DNA of 64,000 nucleotides. It comes from Aplectana chamaeleonis. Taxonomy: Eukaryota > Nematoda > Chromadorea > Rhabditida > Cosmocercidae. The stretch covers positions 1,357,501 to 1,421,500 of the forward strand of contig JAPDOI010000149.1 in the NCBI GenBank assembly GCA_029168955.1. Reading direction: 5' to 3'. A program made the position numbers and the translations under genes. The notes under the pieces are model-generated. The model did not search any database. It was not told where the DNA came from and worked only from the letters and a program-made list of their open reading frames with translations. Of the stretch, positions 34,760 through 47,542 are shown piece by piece; position 1 is the first letter of the stretch; each line of letters begins with the position of its first letter.

Positions 34760-35235
34760 GGAATCCTTGAGCCTACTACTTGCTACTAACAGTAATACTT
34801 GTGACTCCGGTTATAGCCTAAACCGCGCGCCGCTGATCGCGGTGTGAACTGTATTTCGCCATCAATCCTGACCAATCATCGCGTATTCACCCTTCTATTC
34901 GCATCTGATTATGGTACCAGTATCGTCCACAGTCTTTGGGCCGGCGCGAACTCCCATCGCACCAAGCTTGCTTACGGTTTGCTGATCTCCCATGGATCGT
35001 CTAGGCTGGGACGCGCTGGCCGCAGGCCCCTTTTAGAAAATCCTTTGCGGGCCTGTTACACTTTGCACTGCTTAAGAAGACGCCCATCTTTTGAATCTCT
35101 AGCGTTGATTTGTACGGAAACTTCAAATGGAGAGGAATTAATAGAATTATCGCTGGCGATGGAGAAGCTTACAGCCTTGTTAATCTTGGTACTGACTATT
35201 GATCACCTGGGGCTTCGAAGTAGCTTCTGATATAA
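34760..35235. repeat. Diverged dispersed repeat, inverted partner of 25815-26330
   Basis: Blocks such as CTACTTGCTACTAACAGT and GCCGCTGATCGCGGTGTG match 25815-26330 in reverse orientation, with clear divergence. Confidence 0.4.
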
Positions 35236-35317
35236 AGGATGTTCCTTCCTGTAAAGGCTATTGAGACGTCAGACTCATAGTAAGTGGCAGATATTGCATG
35301 GAATACGAAATGACTAA

Positions 35318-35822
35318 CAAGGAAGGGTTGCCTACATCAGATGGAGTTTCGGGATGCACTTTTAATATGTTCTAAGGGGGGGGGGGGACAGTGTTCCAAT
35401 ATCCAACACTCAAAATCTGCTGAATGCCTCAGGCAGTCCCTAAAAAAGATACAAATTTGAACAAGGCCAGAACGGCTCTACCGAAGTGAGTAGAGCTGCT
35501 TTAACAATTGATTTACCTTGGTGTATGTTCAGAATAGATCAGAATTTGGGCAACAATGCATAATTTCTGATCTAAACAGAATCAATGCACCAAAATTTTC
35601 TAAATCTATTCTGAACACACCTAAAGGTAATTCAATCGTTAAATCGGCTCTACTCGCTTCGGCCGAACCGTTCTGGCCTTGATCAGATTTTCACCTTTTT
35701 AGGGACTGCCTGAGGCATTTAGCAGATTCTGAGCATGGGATACTGAAACACTGTCCTCCCCCTAGAACATATTAAAATTGCATCCCGAAAGTCCATCTGA
35801 AGTTGGTAACCCTCCCTTGTTC
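35318..35822. repeat. 505-bp fold-back element, long arms
   Basis: The left arm contains CATCAGATGGAGTTTCGGGA, a G-run and AGGCAGTCCCTAAAAA; the right arm is the complement. The arms of about 230 bp meet near 35570. A 10-base G-run at 35376-35388 pairs with a shorter C-run at 35757-35762. Confidence 0.8.
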
Positions 35823-35962
35823 GCGATTGTTGGCGTATTATAACACAAAACAGAATTTGCCGTTAGCCGTTTTGCCGTTTGCCGGTCATTTTTGGGGTTT
35901 GGCGTTGCCGTTGCCGTTTGCCGAAATTTGAAATTCCTTTGCCGCACACCCCTGCTCACAAT

Positions 35963-37009
35963 CTGCGCCTGTTACTGCCTGTTACCTTCGCGCAGCTACT
36001 GCCGTCTCTAAGGGACACCAGCTTTCTGTGTAGAAACGTGCAATCCTATCTCAAGGACCTGCAGAATATGGAAAGCACTCCGCAGGGCACTCAAGCCTTT
36101 GAGTTGCTTAGAACCATACGCAGTCACCTTGACAATCTCTACGAAAAGCGCAATACGGTTTTGCTCAACCTCGCAATGACTCTCAGTACGGATCAACAGC
36201 CGAGAGTCGAACGAGCGTTGGAAGCGCACGAGCTTACCATCGGCGACATTCAAAACACATTGAACACAACCACAGACCTTATCACCGCCGCATCAAACAA
36301 CATACCGGTGCTACAGGAAGCGGTTCGTGAACATTTTAGCACTGTCGTCGCTCAGCAGCAGCATTCTATCAACGCTGCATCGGCTCCAACGTTCAAAACC
36401 AAGAGCGAACCAACCGCACACTTTTCAGGCAAGCGCAATGCTTCTCCAGCACGTTCTGTCGAGTCTCAGGACCGCCGTCCGTCTATTTCGGGCCCGGTCT
36501 TCTTGACTCCGGCCCCCAAACTTTTCGCACGTTCCAACTCTCCAGCGCAACCGTTTCAGCCTGTACCGCAGGCAGCTCCTGTCGTGCCCCCCCCCCAGCC
36601 TGGGCTTCAGCCCATTTTTCCTGATCGTCCCGCCGGCTGGCAACCGGCCGCGGTCAAGGAAAACCCGGAGGGATCGCACGCACGCTGCTTCTTCTGTCAC
36701 GACAGACACTTCTCGACAGGCTGTCAAAACTATCCGCGTCTGACCGAACGTTTTATGGTCCACGCACGCAGAGGTGGTTGTTTCGTCTGTGGTGGTAAGC
36801 ACGGCGAAAGCGCATGTGAATCTGTACGCAAGTGCAAAGCTTGCCGTTCGGATCGCCACCATACCGCCTTCTGTGTCTACAACAACCATCCCAACGCGAT
36901 CACCGAGCTGGAGAACTGGACAAATGGCGACTTGCTGGATGAAGGACGTAGGATTGCGGGAGAAGTGAGACACAAGCTCGCTATGGCGAGACTTAGGTCT
37001 CAAAGGTAG
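35963..37009 (+). CDS. Gag-like protein 2, second segment with zinc array
   Basis: Continues gag 2 in frame from the end of the hAT-like insertion. A helical region (about 110 residues, LLPSLRDTSFL to VLQEAVREHF) leads to a Pro/Ser-rich linker and a Cys/His array: CFFCHDRHFSTGC, CFVCGGKHGESAC and CKACRSDRHHTAFC. This is the same three-cluster BEL/Pao style as gag 1, but there is no DUF1759-like block. The frame stops at 37009 with no protease beyond. It may be a second nucleocapsid-type protein or a captured gag from another BEL element. Function unknown. Confidence 0.75.
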   Translation: MRLLLPVTFAQLLPSLRDTSFLCRNVQSYLKDLQNMESTPQGTQAFELLRTIRSHLDNLYEKRNTVLLNLAMTLSTDQQPRVERALEAHELTIGDIQNTLNTTTDLITAASNNIPVLQEAVREHFSTVVAQQQHSINAASAPTFKTKSEPTAHFSGKRNASPARSVESQDRRPSISGPVFLTPAPKLFARSNSPAQPFQPVPQAAPVVPPPQPGLQPIFPDRPAGWQPAAVKENPEGSHARCFFCHDRHFSTGCQNYPRLTERFMVHARRGGCFVCGGKHGESACESVRKCKACRSDRHHTAFCVYNNHPNAITELENWTNGDLLDEGRRIAGEVRHKLAMARLRSQR

Positions 37010-39362
<2,353 letters not shown>

Positions 39363-39635
39363 AAAATCGGAGAGCGTTTTCTCCCATAGGTGACTCGTAG
39401 GTCGTAGGGCCCTGGTCATGTATAGGTCAACGTCAACAACATCGAACCCCCACATCTCCTCTCCTTCCATTGTTATCACAGCGCACTGGACAAGCCGTCA
39501 CAGTCATCAATACCGAGCGCTGTTAGGCCCATACGATCGTCGGTACCCCTAGGTAGTGTTTGTACTGTTGCTTCCCGGTGGTGTCTTCGTATACCTTGAG
39601 GCGCGCGCAGGTTCAGTCCTTTTCTGGGCCCCCAG

Positions 39636-40568
39636 TGTCGTGACTTTCGTCCGACTTATTCCTTGCTGACGTCATCCCCAACGCAGGGGCGGCAGAGTGC
39701 ATAGACACCGCGGCCTGGCGGCGTGCCAGTAAGGTTAGGAACACTCTAGAGCAGGCAGAGACGCAGAGGGCGCAGGCGACCAGAGCCCCGCCCATCGATT
39801 ACCGTCATTCTTCTCGTCGTGGTGCGCGCCTGCCGGCTGCTCGTCAACATCAACGCAGTCGAGTCCGAGCTCTCCTGCTCCCAATGGATCGTCATCAGCC
39901 CAGCGAGCCGTAGCTCGCTGGCCAAGCAGTACGGCCGCAGTCATCGTCCGGCCAAGAGCCCAAGTCATCAGGTGGGCATTTTCCATACTGCCTAAGAAGC
40001 AGACGCCCGAAGGGAGGGCAATGGCGCAGGGGGCCATTGCCTCTGCCCCGCAGTCCCGGTGCCGTGACACTCGTCCCACCGAAGTGACGCGGAGGATACA
40101 CAGCGGCCCGGAGGCACCACTTAGGCCGACCCCTAGTTACTGGGAGGAGAATCCGCACTTGACCCGTAGGCACGTTGTAAATAAGAGAGGTTAAACGCAT
40201 CCTACTATCTGGTGTTCTGTTGTGTTGCAAGGTACAGACAACGTGGCGGTAATATCCGCAGGCTACGGCCTTATTCAGTGCAGTCGACAGCCCATGTGTA
40301 TTTTATGTTGTGTTCGCTTTGGGTCATGAACCAGGGCGCCGAGTTCGACAAGGGGTGTATTTGGGACATGTAAACACTGATGAGTATTGTGTGGTTATAT
40401 ATGTGTCAGCTCAAACAGGGCTTGGGCCTTTGTGTGTACGTACTGTACCCGCAGTGGCAGTGTATGTATGAAGCGAGCATAGCGTGCAGAGTCCTGTCGC
40501 AGGTGTCCCCCAGACCGTGACGGGCGGGTCTATCACCCACACCGCCGATGCAAGGAGCTTGGCGGACA
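39636..40568 (+). repeat. BEL/Pao 3' LTR (933 bp)
   Basis: Matches 27944-28890 with scattered substitutions and a 14-bp gap near the end. It ends GGCGGACA and is followed by CAAGG. Confidence 0.92.
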
Positions 40569-40573
40569 CAAGG

Positions 40574-41162
40574 GTAGGGGACACGAAGAGAAGTATTGTG
40601 AGAAGGCATCGCAGTACATGAAAGGAACCAAATCGAAGACACAAACGAAACCGCACAGGAAACGCTGCGGGCGAGTAGTTCTCGCAGGTAGTGCTGAAGC
40701 TGATGTGAACACGGTGAGGCAGTACGTCAACATAGAAGTCAACGGGCACAAAATTGGGTTTCAATTGGACACTGGCTCTGATATAACATTGTTGAATGTA
40801 GATAAGTGGAACAAAATGGGCAGGCCGAAACTCACTCACATTAGTGGGGTGGTGGCCATCGTGTATCAACACCCCTGAGGAGGCGAGAAAAACAGGGGTG
40901 GAGCGAGGTTTCTGATTAGACGCAACACGGGCTAGCCCCGGCCCCGGCTGTTGCGTCCAATCAGGAACCTTGCTCCTCCCCCGTTTCTCCCGCCTCCTCA
41001 GGGGTGTTGATACACGATGGCCACCGCCCCTACTAGTCTGGTCGTGAAGGACGCTAGTGGAAACCGGATGAAGGTTTTAGGTGAACTGAAGTGCCAGTTC
41101 AAGCTGAAAGGTGCCGTTGGTGAGGGATGTTATGTTGTTACCCCTCATAAAAGTTTGGTAGG
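40574..41162 (+). pseudogene. Gypsy-like zinc knuckle tail and aspartic protease
   Basis: The gag frame resumes in phase after the BEL insertion and leads into a retropepsin-like region with LDTGSDITLLN (D-T-G-S active-site motif, about 40767-40800). It is broken by a palindrome at 40842-41034 and resumes with VVKDASGNRMKVLGELKC (about 41041-41094) until the 2-kb insertion at 41163. The protease would mature the Gag-Pol protein; here it is disrupted. Confidence 0.8.
40842..41034. mobile_element. Palindromic insertion in the gypsy protease
   Basis: TAGTGGGGTGGTGGCCATCG...CAACACCCCTGAGGAGGCG pairs with the complementary right half around a GC-rich centre (CGGGCTAGCCCCGGCCCCGG). About 193 bp with near-perfect arms. 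Confidence 0.8.
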
Positions 41163-41317
41163 GTGTACTGCATTTCCCCCACCGCCAAGGCGGCGGGGCC
41201 ACCGCGCGCGGCGGATGGGCGCGGCTAAGCATCATCTGCGGTATCCAAGACGTATTAGTTAGAGCGCGCTAGCGCATGCCGAATGATAGGAACAACCACG
41301 AGTCTTAGGAAACAATC

Positions 41318-41374
<57 letters not shown>

Positions 41375-43161
41375 TCTTAATGTCTAACTATTCTAAAAAA
41401 AACGGCTTCGAGTCCTCACTACTATGTCAGTGAACTAAATATTCCAATCAGATTCTACTCAGAGGTAGGCTCACTTTAGTTTTATCCCCGCTCTGGCAAT
41501 GCAGGCTTGTTCATGAGGATTTTCACATCTTTATGAATGTGAACGCCATTGTGAAAAGAGGAACATAAGCAACAGTTTGATCATTCAGAATTTCATGAAC
41601 CATTCTGATCCTTTTTTCCCGTTTAACACGTATGGATGAAGTTTTTTTTTTGAATCGATAACCAACGAATCATGTCAAGCAATGTGAAAAAAATGAACAG
41701 TTTTGTAACTCATCAGAGATTTTTTGCTACTTTTTTGTGTTTTCTTTCTGCCGTTTCTGACATGAGGAGACGTGCTAGTTGTCTCAATAACAAGTTGTTT
41801 GGCTCTGGTAATTGCTTTCAAATGATTTAACGTTAGATTTAAAATCATCAGGACAGTTTTACGTTTGAAAAAAAAAACAAGACTAAAATGAGGCTCGATA
41901 ATATTCGTCTAAAGACGGGTACGGAATGAATATTTTCGAAACTTTTGGCAGTAATTTTGAGTATTCGAAAACCTGTAGTTATAAAAATAATTATTCTTTC
42001 TTCTTCGAGAGAAATGCTGGGGAAACTGAATTTTCTAAATAGTCAGCTATTAGCGCTTCTTGCATGAATGACTAAAAAATGTGAATTAAAACAAGCGAAA
42101 CTAAAGACGATCAGACGATAAAGAGGGTGATGGACGATTTAGAAAACATATGGCCTTAGAACGCTAATGGCCTTTTGGGTTTATAGCGATGAAGTGTTAG
42201 ATAATTATCACCCAACACTGATACCTGAACTGCCCTTCCCACTTCACTTCCCCTATGGCATCCCCTCTGGAACAGCACAGGTGAGGACTCGAATATATGC
42301 AGGCCGAGACCAATATTGGTTGATTCCTTGAAGCACACAATGCTAATCATGAAAATTTTCTGTTTTGTATTTCTAATGAAAACACACAAGTTTGAAAAAA
42401 AACTTTTTCTTGCAAAAAAAAACTACCATATTTTTGAGCACGATGGACGTCATTTAGTATTCAAAAAATATTTAAAGTCTAAACTTTCAAGACAGGAAGA
42501 ATTTTGTGCATTGTAAACGTTAGTGTAAAAAAATGGGTTCTGAAAATTTTTGAAACATCAAGCGTTTTTTGAGCATATTGGACGCTAGTTTTATTTAAAA
42601 AAAACTACCTGAGCCTTGAAAACATTTAATTTAGGATGAAATTCAAGCACAGTAAATGTTAATTTTTTCGCTAACGTATTCAAAACGAGAGGAATTTGGC
42701 GCAAAGTTGACGTTAGTTAAAAAAAAACTACGCAAAGTAAAAAAAAACGAAATCAGGAAAGATGCAGGGAATCATAAATATTTGCAAAATTCTAATTACT
42801 TGCGAAATAATTCCACGCTCCGTCTAACGGGAAATAAATCACAAATTTACTAGAACAGCAAAAAATTGGCACCTTTCGAGGACAGGAGGGAAAGTTGTAG
42901 ATTATTTGAAAATATTGTAGATTAATAGAAGAGGACCCAGAAAATAATTGAATACTAGCAAAATAGAATAATATCAGAACTGGAATCACAGAATTACAGC
43001 GATCGGCCGTCGAAGCTTCAGTCGAGAATCGATTGCCCACGACAGCACACGCTAATGAGCTCCAATGGGATACCCAATAAGGGAAAGTCGTCCGTGACCC
43101 GGGCCGTCCCCGCCGCGACGCGACAAGGTCACGCCGCGATTGGGGGAACAGCTGGTCTCCC
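41163..43161. mobile_element. 2.0-kb insertion with 11-bp target duplication
   Basis: AGTTTGGTAGG flanks both sides (41152-41162 and 43162-43172), and the gypsy reading frame (SLVG then LDWIRQNAE) is continuous when one copy is removed. The ends are weakly inverted (GTGTACTGCATTTCCCCC against GGGGGAACAGCTGGTCTCCC). A 9-11 bp duplication suggests a Mutator-like element. The interior is AT-rich, with a trinucleotide run and no supported gene. Confidence 0.65.
41321..41372. repeat. (AAT)n microsatellite
   Basis: About 17 AAT repeats within the 2-kb insertion. Confidence 0.95.
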
Positions 43162-43172
43162 AGTTTGGTAGG

Positions 43173-44345
43173 TCTCGATTGGATACGTCAGAACGCTGAA
43201 ATGGCATATCATCTAGAGAAAATGGTAGCTCATGTGAGTACTAAGGGTACCCGAGTACTAATGATGATGCTAAGCTGGTTTCGGAACTGAAACGGAAATT
43301 TGAAGCTGTGTTCCACGAAGGCCTGGGCACGTGCACCAAAGAAAAGGCAGAGCTGAAGCTGCTACAGGGTGCTAAGCCTGTTTATAGGATGAAAAGACCT
43401 GTTGCACATGCGTCGCTAGAGACTGTCGGAAAGGAAATTGAACGCCTTGTGGAGATGGAAGTTATTGAACCGATATCCCACAGCGAACGGGCGGCTCCGA
43501 TTGTTTGCGTACGCAAAGCGAATGGCAAGATACGAGTTTGCCCAGATTTTTCGACGGGTCTAAACAAGTCCTTGGAAGATTACGAGTACCCCATTCCAAT
43601 TCCGGAGGATATTTCCGCTTCGATGAATGGTGGAACAGTTTTCTCGCAGATCGATTTTTCTGATGCGTGTCTCCAGGTTGAGTTGACGGATGAGGCCTAG
43701 CAAACGGTCGTCATTAACACGCACAAGGGTCTATTGAGATACAAGCGCTTGCCGTTTGGTATCAAAACAGCGTCAGGCATTTTCCAAAGCATCAAGAACA
43801 AAATGATAGCGGGCTTGGATGGAGTAGCCGCATATTTTGATGATATTGTAGAGGTTGGAAAGACACCAAAACTACACAGAAAGAATCTCCTCACTTTGTT
43901 TGAACGCATAGCCGAGAACGGGTTCCGTGTGAGACTGGAAAAGTGCTCCTTTCCAAAGCCAGAGATTCATTTCCTCGGATTCATTATTGATAAAGAGGGT
44001 CGTCGTCCAAACCCTAAAAAGGCTGCTATTACCAAAATGCCAGCACCACAGAATGTGGCACAATTGCGCGCATTCTTAGGCATGGTCACGTACTATTCGG
44101 TTTTCATCACCAACATGAAAGAGTTGCGTGGACCGTTGGATGCTTTCTTGAAAAAGGATACTAAATGGATGTGGAAACAGACACATGAAACAGCGTTAGA
44201 GAAATTGAAGAAAATGCTGGTGTCAGATCTGAACTTGACACACTATGATCCTAAAAAGAAGATAATCGTAGCCGCTGACGCGTGCGATTATGGGATCGGA
44301 TATGGGATCTCACACAGAATGCCTGATGGTACAGAAAAGCCGAGG
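43173..44345 (+). pseudogene. Gypsy-like reverse transcriptase
   Basis: A shifted region near 43230-43290 leads to an open frame with KPVYRMKRPV, VIEPISHSERAAPIVCV, FSQIDFSDACLQVEL, LPFGIKTASGIFQ and AAYFDDIVEVG (YFDD catalytic box), followed by the thumb and connection with HFLGFIIDKEG and LRAFLGMVTYY. TAG at 43698-43700 breaks the frame between the palm motifs. RNase H begins (VAADACDYGIGYGI) and stops at a deletion near 44345. Confidence 0.88.
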
Positions 44346-45353
44346 GAGGCGTTTTACGCTCCGCACTGACCACAAGCCGCTGCTGGCCATATTTGGTAGC
44401 AAAAAGGGCGTACCAGTCCATTCAGCCAACCGTTTGATGCATTGGGCAACAATGCTGATAGGCTATGATTTCGAAATAGAATACATCAGAACGGATTTGT
44501 TCGGGCAGGCTGATGGCTTGTCGAGATTGATTCAAAAGCATCCCCTTGTAGAGGAGGATGGCGTTGTCGCATCCGTCGAGAGAGACGCTCAGGCGATTAT
44601 CGGCCCCGAGCCGCCTGACAGTTCGGCTCGTTTTTCCAATCTGCGAGTCGGCTCCTGTTGCTGTCCGGGCCACTGCTGTTGCTTTCCGGGCCACTGCTGT
44701 TGCTGTCCGGGCTATTCCGGTTGGCCCGCACAGCAACAGCAGTAGCCCGGAGATTGGGAGAACGAGCCGAACTGTCAGGCGGCTCCGATTCCTATTAGGT
44801 GCGGCTCGTGGCCGAGAATCGCCTGAGCGTGAATTTAGTGCTTGCAGACGCTGTACGAAAATTGCCCGTGACAGCACAAATGATTCGTGAGCGCACTGAG
44901 AAGGATGTTCTGTTGCGAAAGCTGAAAAATTCCATTGATACTGGAAATTGGCCAAAAGTGTTGAATGCTGGCTTGAAGCAGTTTTACAATAAACGTTAAT
45001 CGTTATCGATGATGCAAGGCTGCGTGATGGTAAGCGATAGAGTTGTCGTGCCAGATACGCTGAGGAAAGAAGTTCTAAGAGAACTGCACTGCGGTCATCC
45101 TGGGACTGTCAGAATGAAAGGACTAGCGCGGAGCTATGTCTACTGGCCAAATATCGATGAAGACTGCGAGCACGTCGTGAAAAGTTGCGCTGACTGCCAA
45201 CTACACTCAAAATCTCGGACAAAAGTACCTCTAAGAACGTGGACTGCGCCACAAAGTGTATGGGAGCGAATTCATGTTGATTTTGCTGGCCCAATGGATG
45301 GAGTGTACTACATGGTCGTTGTTGACGCTCTGGGTAAATGGCCTGAGATGTAA
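44346..45353 (+). pseudogene. Gypsy-like RNase H remnant and integrase N-terminal part
   Basis: In a new frame the RNase H tail reads RRFTLRTDHKPLLAIFG and GQADGLSRL, so part of RNase H was deleted at about 44345. After a palindromic insertion (44585-44830) the integrase H2C2 zinc domain appears (HCGHPGTVRMKG...C..C), followed by the start of the catalytic core (VDFAGPMDGVYYMVVVDALG), which ends at 45353 where a LINE fragment begins. Stops and shifts make it non-functional. Confidence 0.82.
44585..44830. mobile_element. Palindromic insertion in gypsy pol
   Basis: ACGCTCAGGCGATTATCGGC...GAGCCGCCTGACAGTTCGG pairs with the complementary right side. The centre has threefold repetition of GGGCCACTGCTGTTGC. 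About 246 bp. Confidence 0.75.
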
Positions 45354-46060
45354 AAACAACAATATCAGAGCTGGCACAACGGTTCCTGTCAGGAGCGGGG
45401 TACCCCAAGGAGGGGTATTGTCACCAATTTTGTTCGCTATTTACACCTCGGAACTCCCAGGTCTCCTGGAGCGCTGCGGTGTTGAGTGCAAACAGTTCGC
45501 TGATGACATTAAGATTTATAAGAAGGTTGAAAGCGTAGAAGATCAGAGTATGGTGGCTTGTGCATTGGAGAGCATACTTGATTGGTCTCATGAGTGGAAA
45601 CTACCGTTGGCTTCTGAAAAGACAGTGTTCATGAGGCTGGGCATGTCGGATTCGCCATGTACATACAACTTGGATGGTCATGTGCGCAATTCAGTATCCT
45701 TTGTCAAAGACCTGGGTTTTCATTACAACAGCAAACTTGACTTCTCCGAACATTACCAATACTTGTGCAGAAAACTCTTGTGCAGAAGTACTTCTTCTAA
45801 GACTCCATTTTCACCTCATTCCTTTTCTTTTTTCTTTTTTTCTTCCTTCCTCATTTTCACGGCCTTGGCCATTCGAGACAGAAAAGTGTTGTTGAGAGCA
45901 TTCAAAACCTACGTCAGACCAATTTTGGAAAGTGGAACGACAGTTTTTTCACCGCATAAAAGAAAAGATATTTTGCAACTTGAGAAAATCCAGCACAATT
46001 TTACGCGCAAAATATATGTAAGATCTCAAATCCAGGCCTATGACAGAATACCAAGTGCGG
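45354..46060 (+). pseudogene. 5'-truncated CR1-like LINE reverse transcriptase
   Basis: Begins abruptly within the reverse transcriptase: SGVPQGGVLSPILFAIYTSE, KQFADDIKIYK (FADD instead of YADD), then KDLGFHYNSKLDFS and a thumb region ending near PHKRKDILQLEKIQ. A pyrimidine-rich stretch at 45805-45865 looks like a small insertion. It is fused to the truncated gypsy integrase; the long open frame spanning the junction is accidental. Related to, but distinct from, the LINE at 7440-12158. Confidence 0.75.
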
Positions 46061-46111
46061 AAGTAAGGAATAGAGAGTTGAGAAATGTGGTGCGCGCGAA
46101 GCGCGCACCAG

Positions 46112-47542
46112 ATTTGGTTTTGAATTGGCCATGCGCGCGACCCGTTTTTCGAAATCTCAATTCAGAGTGAGCGAAGAAATTAGCTCTAAATTGCATTGAA
46201 AAGAGCGCAAAAAGTTGGCATAGTAATCAAAAAATGGTTTGGAATGGTTTACTGGTTTTCGAGTAAAAAGTGAAAGACCGCGCGTTTTTGTTGTTAATCT
46301 CCTTTTTTTCAGACGGCGTTCACGATCTTGCGGGTACACTTAAAATTGAGCTAGGGAGCTCATTTTCGGACAGGAGGCTGGAAATGGATGCAGGTCGCTC
46401 CTATTCCATTTTGAACTTGATACCTCAACTTTGAAGGGTACCTCTAAATCGTGGGTTTACATACTAAATTAGCCGTGGAGCACGAAAACTGCTTTCTGCT
46501 ACGACTGTGGAGACCGGGGTGGGTGGGTGAATCTGCAGCCAATCAACACAGGTCGTCAGAGGTAAGTACTGAACTTGTCAGATATCGTACTCATGACGCG
46601 TCATCGATCGATAATCAATATTATCGATTTTGGCGCTTTCTGCACTAAATGCGGCCAGGAGTAGTGATTGCTGAAGGGATTGGTTTTCTTGGTTGGGAAA
46701 TTTTGCTAATCAGTCATTATCGATAAAGACCAATCAATAATATTGATTTTTTCGCCTGTTGTACAAAATGCCGCAATGATTTTTTATTTTTCACTTTTTT
46801 GGGAAATTTTCTCATCAGGCAAGATCAAATATTAATGATCAATAATATCGAGCTCTCACATGTTGCACAAAATGCGGGAATGAGTGGTATTATTTATGGT
46901 TTTGGGTCATAAGTTTTTAAAATTGTGCTCATACGGCAATATCGTCTGTTAGATGTTTCATCATTCCAAAATGGAAATTTCTGAGCAATATTGAAGTCAG
47001 AAAGGGAACCTTCGGGAAAAATATGTGAAATTCCTGAAAATTTAGCTTCCTGGCAAAAGTAACGATTTGGTAATGGTGGAAAAAATTTCAAAAATACCTT
47101 GAAATATCTTAAAAAATGGTTTGGCGTAAAATAGCCTGGAGTAATAAAAAGCTAGGAAATGAAGTGAAATAACCAAAAATGCGATTTGGTGGTTGATAAT
47201 TTCACAAGCTTCTCCGTTGAACTTATCAAAACAAAATCAAGCGCGCAACGGAAAGATTAGCCATTTTTGAAAGCTGTAAAAAGGGAATCAGCATAGGTCA
47301 AGCTAGGTGAACTCCATTCCATATCGTGCTTGATTTCGTTTTGATAAGTTTAACGGAGAAGCTTGTGAAATGATCAACCACCAAATCGCATTTTTGGTTA
47401 TTTCACTTCATTTCCTAGCTTTTTTATTACTCCAGGCTATTTTACGCCAAATCATTTTTTAAGATATTTCAAGGTATTTTTGAAACTTTTTTTTTCACCA
47501 TTACCAAATCGTTACTTTTGCCAGGAAGATAAATTTTCAGAA
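46112..47542. repeat. 1.43-kb tandem repeat, unit 1
   Basis: Direct repeat with 47543-48990. It starts GATTTGGTTTTGAATTGGCC and includes GACCGCGCGTTTTTGTTGTT, AGACGGCGT.CACGATCTTG and TCGATCGATAATCAATATTA. It ends in a fold-back whose arms (47014-47240 and 47330-47542) contain TTTAGCTTCCTGGCAAAAGT and its complement. No coding content is supported. An inverted third copy is at 59845-62205. Confidence 0.8.

Larger units (their letters stand above)
32773..35954. mobile_element. hAT-like non-autonomous element 2 (3.2 kb)
   Basis: The ends are CAGGGGTGTGCGGCAA and TTTGCCGCACACCCCTG, and the flanks are perfect 8-bp duplications CTCACAAT (32765-32772 and 35955-35962). The subterminal regions are built of TTGCCG/TTTGCCG tandem repeats (32782-32880 and 35856-35944). 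It has the same terminal 12 bases as element 1 but different subterminal repeats. No transposase is present. Inside are several palindromic elements (33259-33534, 34311-34581, 35318-35822), TTAA MITE ends at 33660 and 33722, and a diverged repeat at 34760-35235. Confidence 0.92.

Noticed and set aside
36425..37003. Minus-strand 192-codon frame opposite gag 2
   Set aside because: Shadow of the plus-strand gag with its zinc clusters; the minus translation shows no motif.
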